Shown here: in pieces, positions 17,091 to 25,574 of the stretch | How positions within the stretch are numbered: position 1 is the stretch's first letter | Layout of the letters: the number at the start of each line of letters is the position of its first letter | Source of the DNA: DATFRX01 sp035630615 | Lineage (GTDB): Bacteria; Actinomycetota; Actinomycetes; Propionibacteriales; Nocardioidaceae | Direction of reading: 5' to 3' | Assembly (NCBI GenBank): GCA_035630615.1 | Contig: DASQKI010000051.1 | Location: forward strand, 1-64,000 | DNA length: 64,000 nt | Notes under the pieces: generated by a model | The model's database searches: none | Told to the model about the DNA's origin: nothing | What the model saw: only the letters and a program-made list of their open reading frames with translations | Program-made: the position numbers and the translations under genes

Positions 17091-19295
17091 TTATGACCGG
17101 CGGCGGCGATGGGCGCTCGCGATCAGCTCGTCCTGCAGATCGCTCAATAGGGTGCCGTCGTCGGCAAGGTGCCGCCGGACCCAGGTGCCATCGACCTGAA
17201 GGTGCCAGGCGGCCGTTTTGTCGTCGAAAGCCCTGGTCAGGAGGGCTCCGAGCTCCTCGACGTGGCTTCGTCGAGGCACCCGAACCAGCGCTTCGACCCG
17301 ACGATCGAGGTTGCGATGCATCAGGTCGGCCGAACCGATCCAGACCTCGGGCTCGCCGCCGTTCTCGAACCAGAAGAGTCGGCTGTGCTCCAGGAAACGA
17401 CCCAGGATGCTTCGCACCCGTACCGTCTCGGAAAGGCCCGGCACGCCTGGGCGTAGTGCACAGATGCCGCGCGTCAGCAGATCGATCGGTACACCGACCT
17501 GGCTGGCGTGGAAGAGCGCGTCGATCGCGGCCTCGTCGACCAGAGCGTTGACCTTGATTCGGATCCGTGCCGGCCGACCGGATCGATGATGATCTATCTC
17601 ACGGTCGATCCGCTCCATGAGTCCGTTGCGGATGCCGTCCGGGGCGACCAACAGTTGCCGATAGCTGGCTCGTCGCGAGTAGCCCGACAGGTTGTTGAAC
17701 AGGTCGGTCAGATCGGCCGAGATGTTGGAGTTGGACGTGAGAAGCCCGAAGTCCTCATAGCGCCGGGCCGTCTTGGGGTTGTAGTTGCCGGTGCCGATGT
17801 GGGCGTAGCGCCGGATTCCTTCGGGTTCGTCACGCACGACGAGAGCCAGCTTGCAGTGCGTCTTGAGTCCGAGCAGCCCGTAGACGACGTGACAGCCGGC
17901 CTGCTCCAGCTTGCGAGCCCATCGGATGTTGGCCTGCTCGTCGAACCGCGCCTTGAGCTCGACGAGCACGAGCACCTGCTTGCCGGCCTCGGCCGCGTCG
18001 ACCAGGGCGTCGATGATCGGTGAGTCGCCCGACGTGCGATAGAGAGTTTGCTTGATCGCGAGGACATGGGGGTCGGCGGCGGCCTGCTCGATGAAACGCT
18101 GAACGCTGGTCGCGAACGAGTCGTACGGGTGATGCACCAGCACGTCACGCTGTGACAGGGCCGCGAACATGTCGGCCGGGCTCGCCGTCTCGACCTCGGC
18201 CAGGTCCGGATGGATCCCGGGCACGAACGGCGGGTACTTCAGCTCCGGCCGGTCGAGGTCGGCGATCGCGTTCAAACCCTCCAGGTCAAGGGGTCCGGGC
18301 AGCGAGATGACCTCGGCCTGACTGACGTCGAGCTCCGAGACCAGCAGGTCTTGGACGTGCGGGTCGATCGACTCCTCGAGCTCCAGCCGGACCGGCGGAC
18401 CGAACCGGCGCCGCAGCAGCTCCTTCTCGAGCGCCTTGAGGAGGTTTTCGGCGTCGTCCTCCTCGACCTCGAGGTCCTCGTTGCGGGTGACGCGGAACGC
18501 GTGGTGCGCGAGGACGTCCATGCCGGGGAACAACCGGTCGAGGTGCGCCGCGATCACGTCTTCGATCGGCACGAAGCGATGCTCCGCGACTGGCACCCAG
18601 CGCGGGAAGATCTGCGGCACCTTGACTCGCGCGAAGTGCTCCTTGCCGGACTCGGGGTTGCGGACCGCGACGGCGAGGTTGAGCGAAAGCCCGGAGATGT
18701 ACGGGAACGGGTGCGCCGGGTCGACCGCGAGCGGCGTGAGCACGGGATAGATCCGCTCGGTGAACAGCTCGCGGAGGGTGTCTCGTTCGGGGATGTCGAG
18801 GTCGTCCCAGCGGAGCAGCTCGATGCCGGCCCGCGTCAGCGTCGGCACGAGTTCGTCGCGGAACAACTGGCCGTGCCGCTCCATCTGGACTCGGCTCTGG
18901 CGCCAGATCGTCTCGAGCACCTCACGTGGGCGCAGGCCGCTCGCTCCGGGTACGGCGACGCCGGCGGCTATCCGGCGCTTCAGACCGGCGACCCGGACCA
19001 TGAAGAACTCGTCGAGGTTGCTGGCGAAGATCGCGGCATAGCGCACCCGCTCGAGCAGCGGCAGGTCGTCGTCCTCGGCGAGTTCGAGCACCCGCTCGTT
19101 GAAAGCCAGCCACGACAGCTCGCGATCGAGGAAGCGGTCGGCCGGCAGCTCGGCGTCCTTGGCCAGGTAGGGCGGCTCGACATCGAACGACTCGCGCGGC
19201 ACCGCGCGCAGCGGGCTGTCGACAGGGCCGTCGGAGTCGCCGGTCAGCTCAGTGCGCAGCGCACTGGCCTCGGATTCAACGTCCTCCACCGCCAT
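17091..19295 (-). CDS. ppk1: Polyphosphate kinase 1 (734 aa)
   Basis: This enzyme makes polyphosphate from ATP, reversibly. The family domains run in order: N-terminal helical domain (FLDRELSWLAFNERVLELA near residue 53), head domain, and two PLD-like C-terminal domains. The autophosphorylated His is in YAHIGTGNYNPKTARRY near residue 499, and IKQTLYRTSGDSPI is the other conserved stretch. The length is normal. The neighbours mutT1 and mshD repeat known actinobacterial associations. The ATG at 19295 fits the usual family start. Confidence 0.97.
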   Translation of the reverse strand: MAVEDVESEASALRTELTGDSDGPVDSPLRAVPRESFDVEPPYLAKDAELPADRFLDRELSWLAFNERVLELAEDDDLPLLERVRYAAIFASNLDEFFMVRVAGLKRRIAAGVAVPGASGLRPREVLETIWRQSRVQMERHGQLFRDELVPTLTRAGIELLRWDDLDIPERDTLRELFTERIYPVLTPLAVDPAHPFPYISGLSLNLAVAVRNPESGKEHFARVKVPQIFPRWVPVAEHRFVPIEDVIAAHLDRLFPGMDVLAHHAFRVTRNEDLEVEEDDAENLLKALEKELLRRRFGPPVRLELEESIDPHVQDLLVSELDVSQAEVISLPGPLDLEGLNAIADLDRPELKYPPFVPGIHPDLAEVETASPADMFAALSQRDVLVHHPYDSFATSVQRFIEQAAADPHVLAIKQTLYRTSGDSPIIDALVDAAEAGKQVLVLVELKARFDEQANIRWARKLEQAGCHVVYGLLGLKTHCKLALVVRDEPEGIRRYAHIGTGNYNPKTARRYEDFGLLTSNSNISADLTDLFNNLSGYSRRASYRQLLVAPDGIRNGLMERIDREIDHHRSGRPARIRIKVNALVDEAAIDALFHASQVGVPIDLLTRGICALRPGVPGLSETVRVRSILGRFLEHSRLFWFENGGEPEVWIGSADLMHRNLDRRVEALVRVPRRSHVEELGALLTRAFDDKTAAWHLQVDGTWVRRHLADDGTLLSDLQDELIASAHRRRRS

Positions 19296-19327
19296 ATGTC
19301 GATGGTGCCACTGTTAGGTAAACGCAG

Positions 19328-19345
19328 AGTGTCCCGATCGACACT
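19328..19345. promoter_or_regulatory. Possible operator upstream of ppk1
   Basis: AGTGTC (19328-19333) and GACACT (19340-19345) form a 6-6-6 inverted repeat 33-50 bp before the ppk1 start. A single GTTTACC on the minus strand overlaps the region but lacks the 11-bp repetition of a Pho box. The regulator is unknown. Confidence 0.3.
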
Positions 19346-19358
19346 GTCGAGATGGCCG

Positions 19359-20294
19359 TCAGCCGTGGTACATGACGTCGGTGCCGGCGTGGGCGAAGCC
19401 GAGCCGACGGTAGACGGCGGTCGCCGGCGTATTGGTCGCCTCGACGTAGAGGAGAACCGTGTGAAGGCCACGATCGCGCAGGTGGTGCAGCCCGATCAGG
19501 GTCAGGATGCCGCCGAGACCGAGGCCCTGGGCCTCCGGGTCGACCCCGACGACGTAGACCTCACCGACCGGCGGATCGGCGTCGTGGACCTTGGTCCAGT
19601 GGAAGCCGACGAGTTGACCGTCACGCTCGGCGAGGAAGAACCCCTCGGGGTCAAACCACGGCTGCTTCATCCGTCGGTCCAGGTCGGCGCGGGTCGTGCG
19701 ACCCTGCTCCGGATGCTCGGCGAACGCCCGGGCGTTCAAGGCCAGCCAGGCCTCCTCGTCCTCGCCGGGGCGAAACGTCCGGATTCGGATCGACTCCGGC
19801 ACCGACGGCATCGGCGGCAGTTCGTCCCTCAGGTCGCGACGCATGAGCCAGAGCTCGCGTACTCGCTCGAAGCCGAGCCGTTCGGCCAGAGCCGCCGCCG
19901 CCGGCTGATCGCCATGCGACCACAGCTCGAGAGCACGTGGCGCGACGGCGGCCCGCGCCCATGCGACGAGAGCCCGACCCCGGCCGTGCCGGCGGGCCGC
20001 GGGGTCGACGACGCAGTCGAGTCGGGGTGCCGAGGCATCGCCTTCGTCTAGCTGACCGTAGCCGACCAGTCGCTCGCCGTGACGCATCAGGAGGTGGCGC
20101 ACGGTCGCGACCCGTTCGGCGGTCACCTGGAGCATGGCCTGCTCGTGGAGGGGGGCGACACCGTCTGCTGCGGTCGCAGCGGCGACGACCTCGCGGACGG
20201 CGGCGACGTCGGCCTCGGACAATCGATCATCCGCCTCGATCGTCTCCTCGGGGAGCTTCGCGTGACCTGCCACGGACTCAACGTATTGGTTCAC
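19359..20294 (-). CDS. mshD: Mycothiol synthase MshD (311 aa)
   Basis: Two GNAT acetyltransferase domains lie in tandem. The first carries AADGVAPLHEQ near the start and DPAARRHGRGRALVAWA as its acetyl-CoA loop. The second has EVYVVGVDPEAQGLGLGGILTLIG and ends LGFAHAGTDVMYHG. The enzyme adds the acetyl group to Cys-GlcN-Ins, the last step of mycothiol synthesis; mshA is at 48259. The start is uncertain: GTG 20294 is the best candidate because upstream codons would invade the divergent promoter, but no good ribosome-binding site precedes it. Confidence 0.93.
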   Translation of the reverse strand: MNQYVESVAGHAKLPEETIEADDRLSEADVAAVREVVAAATAADGVAPLHEQAMLQVTAERVATVRHLLMRHGERLVGYGQLDEGDASAPRLDCVVDPAARRHGRGRALVAWARAAVAPRALELWSHGDQPAAAALAERLGFERVRELWLMRRDLRDELPPMPSVPESIRIRTFRPGEDEEAWLALNARAFAEHPEQGRTTRADLDRRMKQPWFDPEGFFLAERDGQLVGFHWTKVHDADPPVGEVYVVGVDPEAQGLGLGGILTLIGLHHLRDRGLHTVLLYVEATNTPATAVYRRLGFAHAGTDVMYHG

Positions 20295-20385
20295 CGAAGC
20301 TTTATCCGAACTGCTGGTGGGCGTGCCCTGCCGCGGGGTAGGTTTCGTCCACCGACCTGGACCATCTGAGGGGATGTACGGATAG

Positions 20386-22257
20386 ATGATCATGTTCAAC
20401 CGGCGCCGCGCGGTCGCCGGAACGGTGGGAGCCGTAGCCACTCTCGCGATGGCGACGGGAACGATGCCCGGCCTCGCCGCGGGCAGTCACACAAGCTCCG
20501 ACACCGACTCGGCACGCGCGACCTATCAGCGGCTCACGTCTTCGGCCAAGGCCAACCTGGTCAAGCTCGACCTGCTCGCCATCAACGACTTCCACGGCAA
20601 CCTCGAGGTCATCCCGCCGACCAGCTCGTCGGGCCGGATCAACAACACGCCGGCCGGCGGCGCCGCCTATCTCGCGCGGCATCTCCAGAACCTTCGGCAG
20701 CGAGCTCTTGCCAATGGCGCGCACACCATCACGGTTGCCGCCGGTGACCTGATCGGCGCGTCGCCCCTGATCTCCGCGGCGTTCCACGACGAGCCGACGA
20801 TCGAGACGATGAACAAGGTCGGCCTCGATGTGGCATCGGTCGGCAACCACGAGTTCGACGAGGGCTGGCGAGAGCTGCGACGCATGCAGGTCGGCGGCTG
20901 CCTCGACGACGGCGATGGCGAGAACAACCAAAACTCCTGCCCGGACCCGCAGCACCCGTTCACCGGTGCCGACTTCCGTTACCTGTCGGCCAACGTCTTC
21001 TGGGAGAACCAGGGCAACCACCCGCTGCCGACGCTGTTCCCGGCGACCAAGGTGATGGACGTCGACGGCATCAAGGTCGGATTCATCGGGATGACGCTCG
21101 AGGGCACGCCCAACATCGTGACCAAGGCCGGCGTGCAGGGTCTGGAGTTCACCGACGAGGTGGAGACCGCCAACGCGCTGGTTCCGAAGCTGCGCGAGCG
21201 CGGTGTCGAGGCGATCGTCGTCCTGCTGCACGAGGGCGCGGCGCTGAGCGATCCGACCGCGTACGACGGGTGCACCGGCGCCTCCGGCCCGGGTCTCGAC
21301 ATCGCGAGGCAGCTGAGCCCGCAGATCGACGTGGTCGTCTCCGGTCACACGCACCAGGCCTACAACTGCGTCGTTCGCGACCCGGCGGGCAAGCGTCGGC
21401 TGTTCACCAGCGCGTCGTCGTTCGGGCGGATGATCACCGACCTACATCTCGCGCTCAACCGACAGACTCGCGACGTCGTGCGGCCGGCGGCGTACGCGCA
21501 AAACCGGATCGTCACCAACGACGCCATCGTGCATCCGGTCGCGTCGATCAACCAGCTGATCGACAAGTACCGCACGCTGGTCGAGCCGATCGCCAACAAG
21601 GTCATCGGCCACCTGGACGGCACCGAGGTCGTCTCGAGGACGACTGATGCCGATGGGTCGGGCGACTCGCCGCTCGGCAACCTGATCGCCGACGCTCAAA
21701 AGGTTGACGCGACGACGATCCCGGACTCCGGTCCAGCGCAGGGTGCCGTGCCGCAGATCGCGTTCATGAACCCCGGCGGCATTCGGGCCGACCTGCTCTC
21801 GAACTCCGGTGAGGTCACGTTCGGCCAGGCCTTCACGGTGCAGCCGTTCAACAACTTCGACGTGTCCATGGATCTCACCGGGCAGCAGATCCTCGACCTG
21901 CTCGAACAGCAGTGGACTGGCGGCAACGCCGCGGCGTACAAGATTCTCCAGGTCTCGGGGATCACGTACACGTGGGACGACAGCAACGCCGGCGGCTCCG
22001 CGGATCCGAAGGTCGACGTCAGCACGGTGATGGTCGACGGCGACAGCGACGGTGTGGCCGACGATCCCATCGACCCGGCGGCAACGTATCGGATCGTGTG
22101 CAACTCGTTCCTGTCCGACGGCGGCGACGGATTCGGTGTCTTTGCCGATGGCGCGAACAAGTACTTCGGCGGCCTCGACATCGACGCGCTGGCCAACTAC
22201 CTGACGGAGAACGACCCGTACACGCCGACCGCGACCGATCGGATCAACGTGCCGTAG
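20386..22257 (+). CDS. Secreted 5'-nucleotidase / metallophosphoesterase (623 aa)
   Basis: A signal peptide (basic FNRRRAVAG, then VGAVATLAMATGTMPGLAAG) precedes a calcineurin-like metallophosphatase domain. Metal-binding motifs are AINDFHGNLE, GDLIGASP, SVGNHEFDEG and VVSGHTHQAY. The C-terminal 5'-nucleotidase domain has MNPGGIRADLL, FTVQPFNNFDV and a substrate-stacking region, YRIVCNSFLSDGGDGF. Such enzymes (UshA/NTE type) release phosphate from nucleotides outside the cell, which fits the phosphate theme. No cell-wall anchor is visible. The ATG at 20386 (or 20392) follows GAGGGG loosely. Confidence 0.93.
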   Translation: MIMFNRRRAVAGTVGAVATLAMATGTMPGLAAGSHTSSDTDSARATYQRLTSSAKANLVKLDLLAINDFHGNLEVIPPTSSSGRINNTPAGGAAYLARHLQNLRQRALANGAHTITVAAGDLIGASPLISAAFHDEPTIETMNKVGLDVASVGNHEFDEGWRELRRMQVGGCLDDGDGENNQNSCPDPQHPFTGADFRYLSANVFWENQGNHPLPTLFPATKVMDVDGIKVGFIGMTLEGTPNIVTKAGVQGLEFTDEVETANALVPKLRERGVEAIVVLLHEGAALSDPTAYDGCTGASGPGLDIARQLSPQIDVVVSGHTHQAYNCVVRDPAGKRRLFTSASSFGRMITDLHLALNRQTRDVVRPAAYAQNRIVTNDAIVHPVASINQLIDKYRTLVEPIANKVIGHLDGTEVVSRTTDADGSGDSPLGNLIADAQKVDATTIPDSGPAQGAVPQIAFMNPGGIRADLLSNSGEVTFGQAFTVQPFNNFDVSMDLTGQQILDLLEQQWTGGNAAAYKILQVSGITYTWDDSNAGGSADPKVDVSTVMVDGDSDGVADDPIDPAATYRIVCNSFLSDGGDGFGVFADGANKYFGGLDIDALANYLTENDPYTPTATDRINVP

Positions 22258-22281
22258 GGCGATGCCCCACGCGCCGCCACG

Positions 22282-22373
22282 CCGATCCGTCACTTGTGGT
22301 AGCGCCATCCGCCACTTGTCGACCAACCATCCGTCAGTTGTGGGCGGATGGTGCGCCACAAGAGACGGATCGG
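22282..22373. repeat. Array of 22-bp phased units closed by an inverted copy
   Basis: Units start at 22284 (GATCCGTCACTTGTGG), 22306 (CATCCGCCACTTGTCG) and 22328 (CATCCGTCAGTTGTGG), exactly 22 bp apart. An inverted copy (CCACAAGAGACGGATC) at 22356-22371 follows. Outer arms CCGATCCGT (22282-22290) and ACGGATCGG (22365-22373) can pair. It lies between convergent genes. Related arrays are at 33028 and 63025. Confidence 0.85.
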
Positions 22374-22374
22374 C

Positions 22375-23088
22375 TCACGTGGCTTGGGGTTCTGTTTCTC
22401 GCGACGCCTCCGGGGTCGGGAGGACGAAGCGGTAGCCGACGTTGCGGACCGTGCCGATCAGCGTCTCGTGTTCGGCTCCGAGCTTGGCCCGCAGCCGACG
22501 TACGTGCACGTCGACCGTTCGGGTGCCGCCGAAGTAGTCGTACCCCCACACCTCCTGGAGCAACTGCTGTCGGGTGAAGACCCGACCCGGATGCTGCGCG
22601 AGGTACTTCAGGAGTTCGAACTCCTTGAACGTGAGGTCGAGCATCCGGCCGTCGAGCTTGGCGGTGTACGTCGCTTCGTCGACCGTGACGTCGCCGGACC
22701 GAATCATGTGGGCTTCCGGGTCGTCGTCCGCGCTCGCTTCGAGTCGGCCGATCGCCAGGCGCAGCCGAGCCTCGAACTCCGCCGGGCTCACCGAGCTCAG
22801 CACGACGTCGTCGACGCCCCAGTCGGCCGTCACGACCGCGAGGCCCCCCTCGGTGAGAACGAGGATGACCGGTACGTCGGTGCCCGTGGTCCGGATCAGC
22901 TGGGTCAGGGCGCGTACCTGGGCGAGATCGCTTCGGCCGTCGACGAGGACGGCGTCGCAGTCGGGCGCCTCCAGCAGCGCGCTCGCCTCGGCCGGCATCA
23001 CGCGGACCTGGTGGGGGAGCAGGGCCAACCCGGGGACCACCTGGACCGACGACTCCAGGGAGGTGGTGAGCAACAGCAACGAGGCCAT
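22375..23088 (-). CDS. glnR: GlnR-type global nitrogen regulator (237 aa)
   Basis: This is an atypical orphan response regulator. The receiver domain opens SLLLLTTSLESSVQVVPGL and keeps Asp50 in CDAVLVDGRSDL. The C-terminal OmpR winged helix has DLTFKEFELLKYLAQHPGRV, LLQEVWGYDYFGGTRTVDVHVRRLR and GTVRNVGYRF. The near-identity of this C-terminal block to actinobacterial GlnR (Rv0818 type) supports the name. No histidine kinase is adjacent, as usual for GlnR. The start is ATG 23088, because GGAGGAGGGAG lies just upstream; a longer frame exists but lacks a ribosome-binding site. A strong hairpin is present in its 5' region (23150-23177). Confidence 0.92.
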   Translation of the reverse strand: MASLLLLTTSLESSVQVVPGLALLPHQVRVMPAEASALLEAPDCDAVLVDGRSDLAQVRALTQLIRTTGTDVPVILVLTEGGLAVVTADWGVDDVVLSSVSPAEFEARLRLAIGRLEASADDDPEAHMIRSGDVTVDEATYTAKLDGRMLDLTFKEFELLKYLAQHPGRVFTRQQLLQEVWGYDYFGGTRTVDVHVRRLRAKLGAEHETLIGTVRNVGYRFVLPTPEASRETEPQAT

Positions 23089-23149
23089 CGGCTCCCTCCT
23101 CCAGGTCGGGCCTGCGTCCGCTCGAGCGACTCGCGCCCTGAACGCACAA

Positions 23150-23177
23150 GAGGCCCAGGGCACAATGCCCGGGCCTC
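23150..23177. promoter_or_regulatory. GC-rich hairpin between divergent glnR and moaD
   Basis: GAGGCCCAGGGC (23150-23161) pairs with GCCCGGGCCTC (23167-23177) with one bulged A and a five-base loop. On the minus strand it would lie in the glnR leader, followed by TTGTG. It could be an attenuator or a promoter-associated structure. Confidence 0.4.
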
Positions 23178-23202
23178 ATCGCAATAAGAGAGGATAGCGG
23201 AC

Positions 23203-23463
23203 ATGGAGACGGTGCGGGTGCGCTATTGGGCCGCGGCGCGGGCTGCCGCGGGCCGTGAGAGCGACGACGTGACCGGTCAGACACTGTCCGAGGTGCTGGC
23301 CTCGGTGCGCGATCTGCACGCGGACAACCTCCGTCTGCTGAAGGTCATCGACGTGTGCTCGGTGCTGGTGGGGGAGCGGCCGGTCGGCACGCAAGACCCG
23401 GCGGCGGTACGGATCGAGCCCGGCGACACGATCGAGCTGCTGCCGCCGTTCGCTGGCGGGTAG
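23203..23463 (+). CDS. MoaD/ThiS-family ubiquitin-like sulfur carrier (86 aa)
   Basis: This small beta-grasp protein ends in the diagnostic PPFAGG, whose C-terminal diglycine is adenylated and thiocarboxylated to donate sulfur. The body (VRYWAAARAAAG, DVCSVLVGERPVG) is closer to MoaD, the small subunit of molybdopterin synthase, than to ThiS. No moaE or moeB is in the window. A molybdenum enzyme of the sulfite-oxidase type at 57354 could use the cofactor. Rhodanese-like and thioredoxin-like genes nearby suggest a sulfur-handling context. Confidence 0.88.
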   Translation: METVRVRYWAAARAAAGRESDDVTGQTLSEVLASVRDLHADNLRLLKVIDVCSVLVGERPVGTQDPAAVRIEPGDTIELLPPFAGG

Positions 23464-23485
23464 GCGCCGGCCGGGCGCCATCTGC

Positions 23486-23547
23486 CGAGTGTTGGCGTAA
23501 ATCTGCAGCCCGGGCGGAGTGTCGGTGCGAATTCGCGCCAACACTCG
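23486..23547. repeat. Intergenic inverted repeat, GAGTnTTGGCG family
   Basis: Arms 23486-23497 (CGAGTGTTGGCG) and 23536-23547 are perfect 12-bp inverted copies around 38 nt. The word continues TAAATCTG on the left and GCGAATTCG on the right, so a longer imperfect stem is possible. It lies between moaD and the next gene on the same strand. Confidence 0.8.
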
Positions 23548-23590
23548 AGGCGCTGCAACCCCTCGGCCGTCGACCTGGCACGATGCGGGC

Positions 23591-24358
23591 GTGGTCGCAG
23601 TCTTGTCGGTCAGTTTGTGCGGTGTTTTGGCCCTGACCGCGCACACCGATCCATTGGCGTTAGCCGCCGGTGTCGCTGTGGCCCAGCTCGTGCTCGCGGG
23701 GGCGGTCTTCCAGAGCCCGGCAGTGCCGGCGCCTCGTACGGCGGCGCTCGTCGTCGCCGCCGGAGGTCTCGCCGCCACGGCGTTGATGACCTGGCCCGAC
23801 GTCTTGTCCGGCTTCAACGGGTCGCATGCTGGCGACTCGGCCCGACTGTCCGGCGGCACGCTGATGGGCCTGGCGCCCGGCGCCGCCGTGGTCGTCGTCG
23901 GCGCGGTAGTCCGCGAGATGTTTCGTCGTGGCCGGCGCACCTATCTCACCGCCTCGATCGCGGGGACGGTCACCATCGGCGCCTGGTCCGTCTTGCTGGC
24001 CGCCTGGGTCGCGGCCGCGAAGACCGACGAGGGCGACGAGATCGTCTTGGTCGCCGCGGCCGCGGTGGCGCTCGCGTCCCTGATGTGGTCGCTTCCCGGT
24101 CCGCGGGGTCTGATCGGGCCGCTGGGCGTCATCGTGGGAGCGGCGGCCGGGAGTGCTGCGCGGATGGCGTCGGAGACCCCTCTCGACATCCCGGTCGCGG
24201 TCGGACTCGCGGTGTTTGCCGCGCTGCTCGCCGTCAGCGGACGGGCAATCGCCAGTACGCTCGCGGTCGATCCCGCCCGACGGTTGCCGGTCGACGCCGT
24301 ACTGCCGTTGGTCCTCGTCGGACCGATCGCCTTCTGGACCGGCCAGCTCCTCGTCTGA
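23591..24358 (+). CDS. Polytopic membrane protein of unknown function (255 aa)
   Basis: Seven or eight hydrophobic segments are evident, for example VVAVLSVSLCGVLALTA, LVVAAGGLAATALM, GAAVVVVGAVV, IGAWSVLLAAWVAAA, IVLVAAAAVALASLMW and VGLAVFAALLAVS. Charged loops are short (REMFRRGRRTY, KTDEGDE). I recognise no transporter motif. GTG 23591 is preferred because it begins the first membrane segment. It lies directly upstream of the thioredoxin gene and probably shares its transcript. The position corresponds to the uncharacterised Rv0817c-like membrane gene next to thiX in mycobacteria, which is only a positional argument. Confidence 0.7.
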   Translation: MVAVLSVSLCGVLALTAHTDPLALAAGVAVAQLVLAGAVFQSPAVPAPRTAALVVAAGGLAATALMTWPDVLSGFNGSHAGDSARLSGGTLMGLAPGAAVVVVGAVVREMFRRGRRTYLTASIAGTVTIGAWSVLLAAWVAAAKTDEGDEIVLVAAAAVALASLMWSLPGPRGLIGPLGVIVGAAAGSAARMASETPLDIPVAVGLAVFAALLAVSGRAIASTLAVDPARRLPVDAVLPLVLVGPIAFWTGQLLV

Positions 24359-24396
24359 GCGGGAATAGTCCGGCGGTATGCGGCCTTGACCACGAT

Positions 24397-24879
24397 GTGA
24401 GCTTGGGGCTCGGGATTCTGATTGCGTCAGCGGCGCTCGTCGCGATGATCGCCGTGGGCAAGCGGTGGTACGACGGCCGCTTCCGCCCGCAGGTGCCCAC
24501 GCCGCAGGCCGATGACGCCGAGCCGGCATCCGTTGCTCCGGAGCGTCAGCACCCAACGCTCACTAGCGCCGATCTCGACGCCGTCGCGCTGGGAGAGCGG
24601 GCGACGCTGGTTCACTTCTCGACCGCGTTTTGCGCACCCTGCCGGGCCACTCGACAGGTGTTGTCGCAGGTCAGTGAGGCTGTCGACGGCGTCCGGTACG
24701 TCGAGGTCGATGCCGAGTCGCATCTCGACCTGGTCCGAAAGCTGCGGATTCGGCGGACGCCGACGGTGTTCGTACTCGACGGCGACGGCCGCATCCGCAA
24801 CCGAGCTTCGGGCCAACCGCGCCGGGACGACGTGCAGGCCGCAGTCGTCGCAGTCATATCGCGAGATGACGTCTCGTGA
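24397..24879 (+). CDS. Membrane-anchored thioredoxin-like protein (160 aa)
   Basis: An N-terminal membrane segment (GLGILIASAALVAMIAVG) is followed by a linker and a thioredoxin fold. The active site is FCAPCRATRQVL, a CxxC with Ala-Pro between the cysteines. RRTPTVFVLDGDGRI supplies the cis-proline region. The domain should face outward if the segment acts as a signal anchor, or the cytoplasm in the opposite topology; the Lys/Arg after the segment favours an inside C-terminus. The position next to sulfurtransferase genes matches thiX (Rv0816c) of mycobacteria. The GTG at 24397 is the first start before the segment. Confidence 0.85.
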   Translation: MSLGLGILIASAALVAMIAVGKRWYDGRFRPQVPTPQADDAEPASVAPERQHPTLTSADLDAVALGERATLVHFSTAFCAPCRATRQVLSQVSEAVDGVRYVEVDAESHLDLVRKLRIRRTPTVFVLDGDGRIRNRASGQPRRDDVQAAVVAVISRDDVS

Positions 24880-24927
24880 TGTGGACCTCTGGCGGGCTTG
24901 CCGATGAACCGGCGTAGCCTCGGCCCC

Positions 24928-25005
24928 ATGTACTCGGTCTCGCTGACCAAGCGGCGCGCAGTTGATCATTGCCGCGTGCGGTCGGCGCTGTGTCCGATGT
25001 CCTGA
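24928..25005 (+). CDS. Cysteine-containing leader peptide of the sulfur operon (25 aa)
   Basis: This small reading frame contains LTKRRAVDHCRV and then SALC. It matches the actinobacterial leader-peptide pattern (L-T-K/R-R-R-x-V-D-L-x-R-V-x-S-A-L-C) known upstream of sulfur-metabolism genes and linked to cysteine-responsive attenuation. Cysteines are codons 15 (TGC) and 22 (TGT). It ends 107 nt before the DUF4395/sulfurtransferase operon. A stem beginning at the base after its stop codon is listed separately. No strong ribosome-binding site is visible, so it may be leaderless. Confidence 0.8.
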   Translation: MYSVSLTKRRAVDHCRVRSALCPMS

Positions 25006-25068
25006 CCGGATGGCGTCCACCTGCCGATTCGCTCGGCCCTGAGTGCGTCATCTGCCGTGGCCGTCCGG
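25006..25068 (+). promoter_or_regulatory. Possible attenuator stem after the leader peptide
   Basis: CCGGATGGC (25006-25014) pairs with GCCGTCCGG (25060-25068), including one G-U pair. It starts immediately after the leader stop codon. A second weak stem, ATGCC/GGCAT, lies closer to the downstream start. Ribosome stalling at the cysteine codons would change which stem forms. The mechanism is inferred. Confidence 0.45.
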
Positions 25069-25112
25069 TATGCCACCAGCCCTGACCAGGCATCAGATTG
25101 GGAGATCGAGTC

Positions 25113-25574
25113 ATGTCCGCAGCCTCTGCAACCACCGAGAGGGTGGATCCGCGCGGCGTACGGTTCGGCGCGGGCGTCACGAGTGCGGTCCTTGCGGCAG
25201 TCTTGGTCACCGGTAGCGCCTGGCTGCTGGCCGTGCAGGCCGCGGTGTTCGCGATCGGTGCCGTCGCCGGTCCGCGCCGCTCTCCGTACTCGCTGCTCTT
25301 CGCCGCCGTGCTCCGGTCCCGACTCGGCCCGCCAGGTGAGCTGGAGCCGGCGGAGCCGCCTCGGTTCGCCCAGGCTGTCGGCCTGGCGTTCGCCCTCGCA
25401 GGTGTCATCGGCTTCGCGGCCGACGCCACCCTCGTGGGCTTCATCGCCACGGGACTCGCACTCGTGGCGGCGCTCCTCAACGCAGTGACCGGCTTCTGTC
25501 TGGGCTGCGAGATGTATCTGCTCATCCGTCGCTTCACTCACACGTCAACGCACAACACGGAGGTCTCTGTATGA
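25113..25574 (+). CDS. DUF4395 membrane protein (153 aa)
   Basis: This small integral membrane protein has a conserved proline/arginine loop (AVAGPRRSPYSLLFAAVLRSRLGPP) and about four hydrophobic segments. It ends in the DUF4395 signature TGFCLGCEMYLLIRR, with a CxxC pair at the membrane edge. DUF4395 genes are commonly found beside thiosulfate sulfurtransferases and thioredoxins, which suggests a redox or sulfur-transfer role. Its biochemistry is not known to me. The start ATG 25113 has GGAG upstream. The stop overlaps the sulfurtransferase start by four bases (ATGA), so the two are coupled. Confidence 0.88.
   Translation: MSAASATTERVDPRGVRFGAGVTSAVLAAVLVTGSAWLLAVQAAVFAIGAVAGPRRSPYSLLFAAVLRSRLGPPGELEPAEPPRFAQAVGLAFALAGVIGFAADATLVGFIATGLALVAALLNAVTGFCLGCEMYLLIRRFTHTSTHNTEVSV

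Noticed and set aside
19300..19350. Pho box upstream of ppk1
   Set aside because: Only one GTTTACC-like unit is present and no 11-bp repetition could be found.
18210..20051. 613-codon plus-strand frame opposite ppk1 and mshD
   Set aside because: It spans two well-supported genes and their intergenic gap in antisense; composition is that of a reversed coding sequence.
22375..23163. GlnR gene starting at 23163 with 25 extra residues
   Set aside because: The added part lacks family similarity and contains the hairpin; ATG 23088 has a strong ribosome-binding site and matches known GlnR starts.
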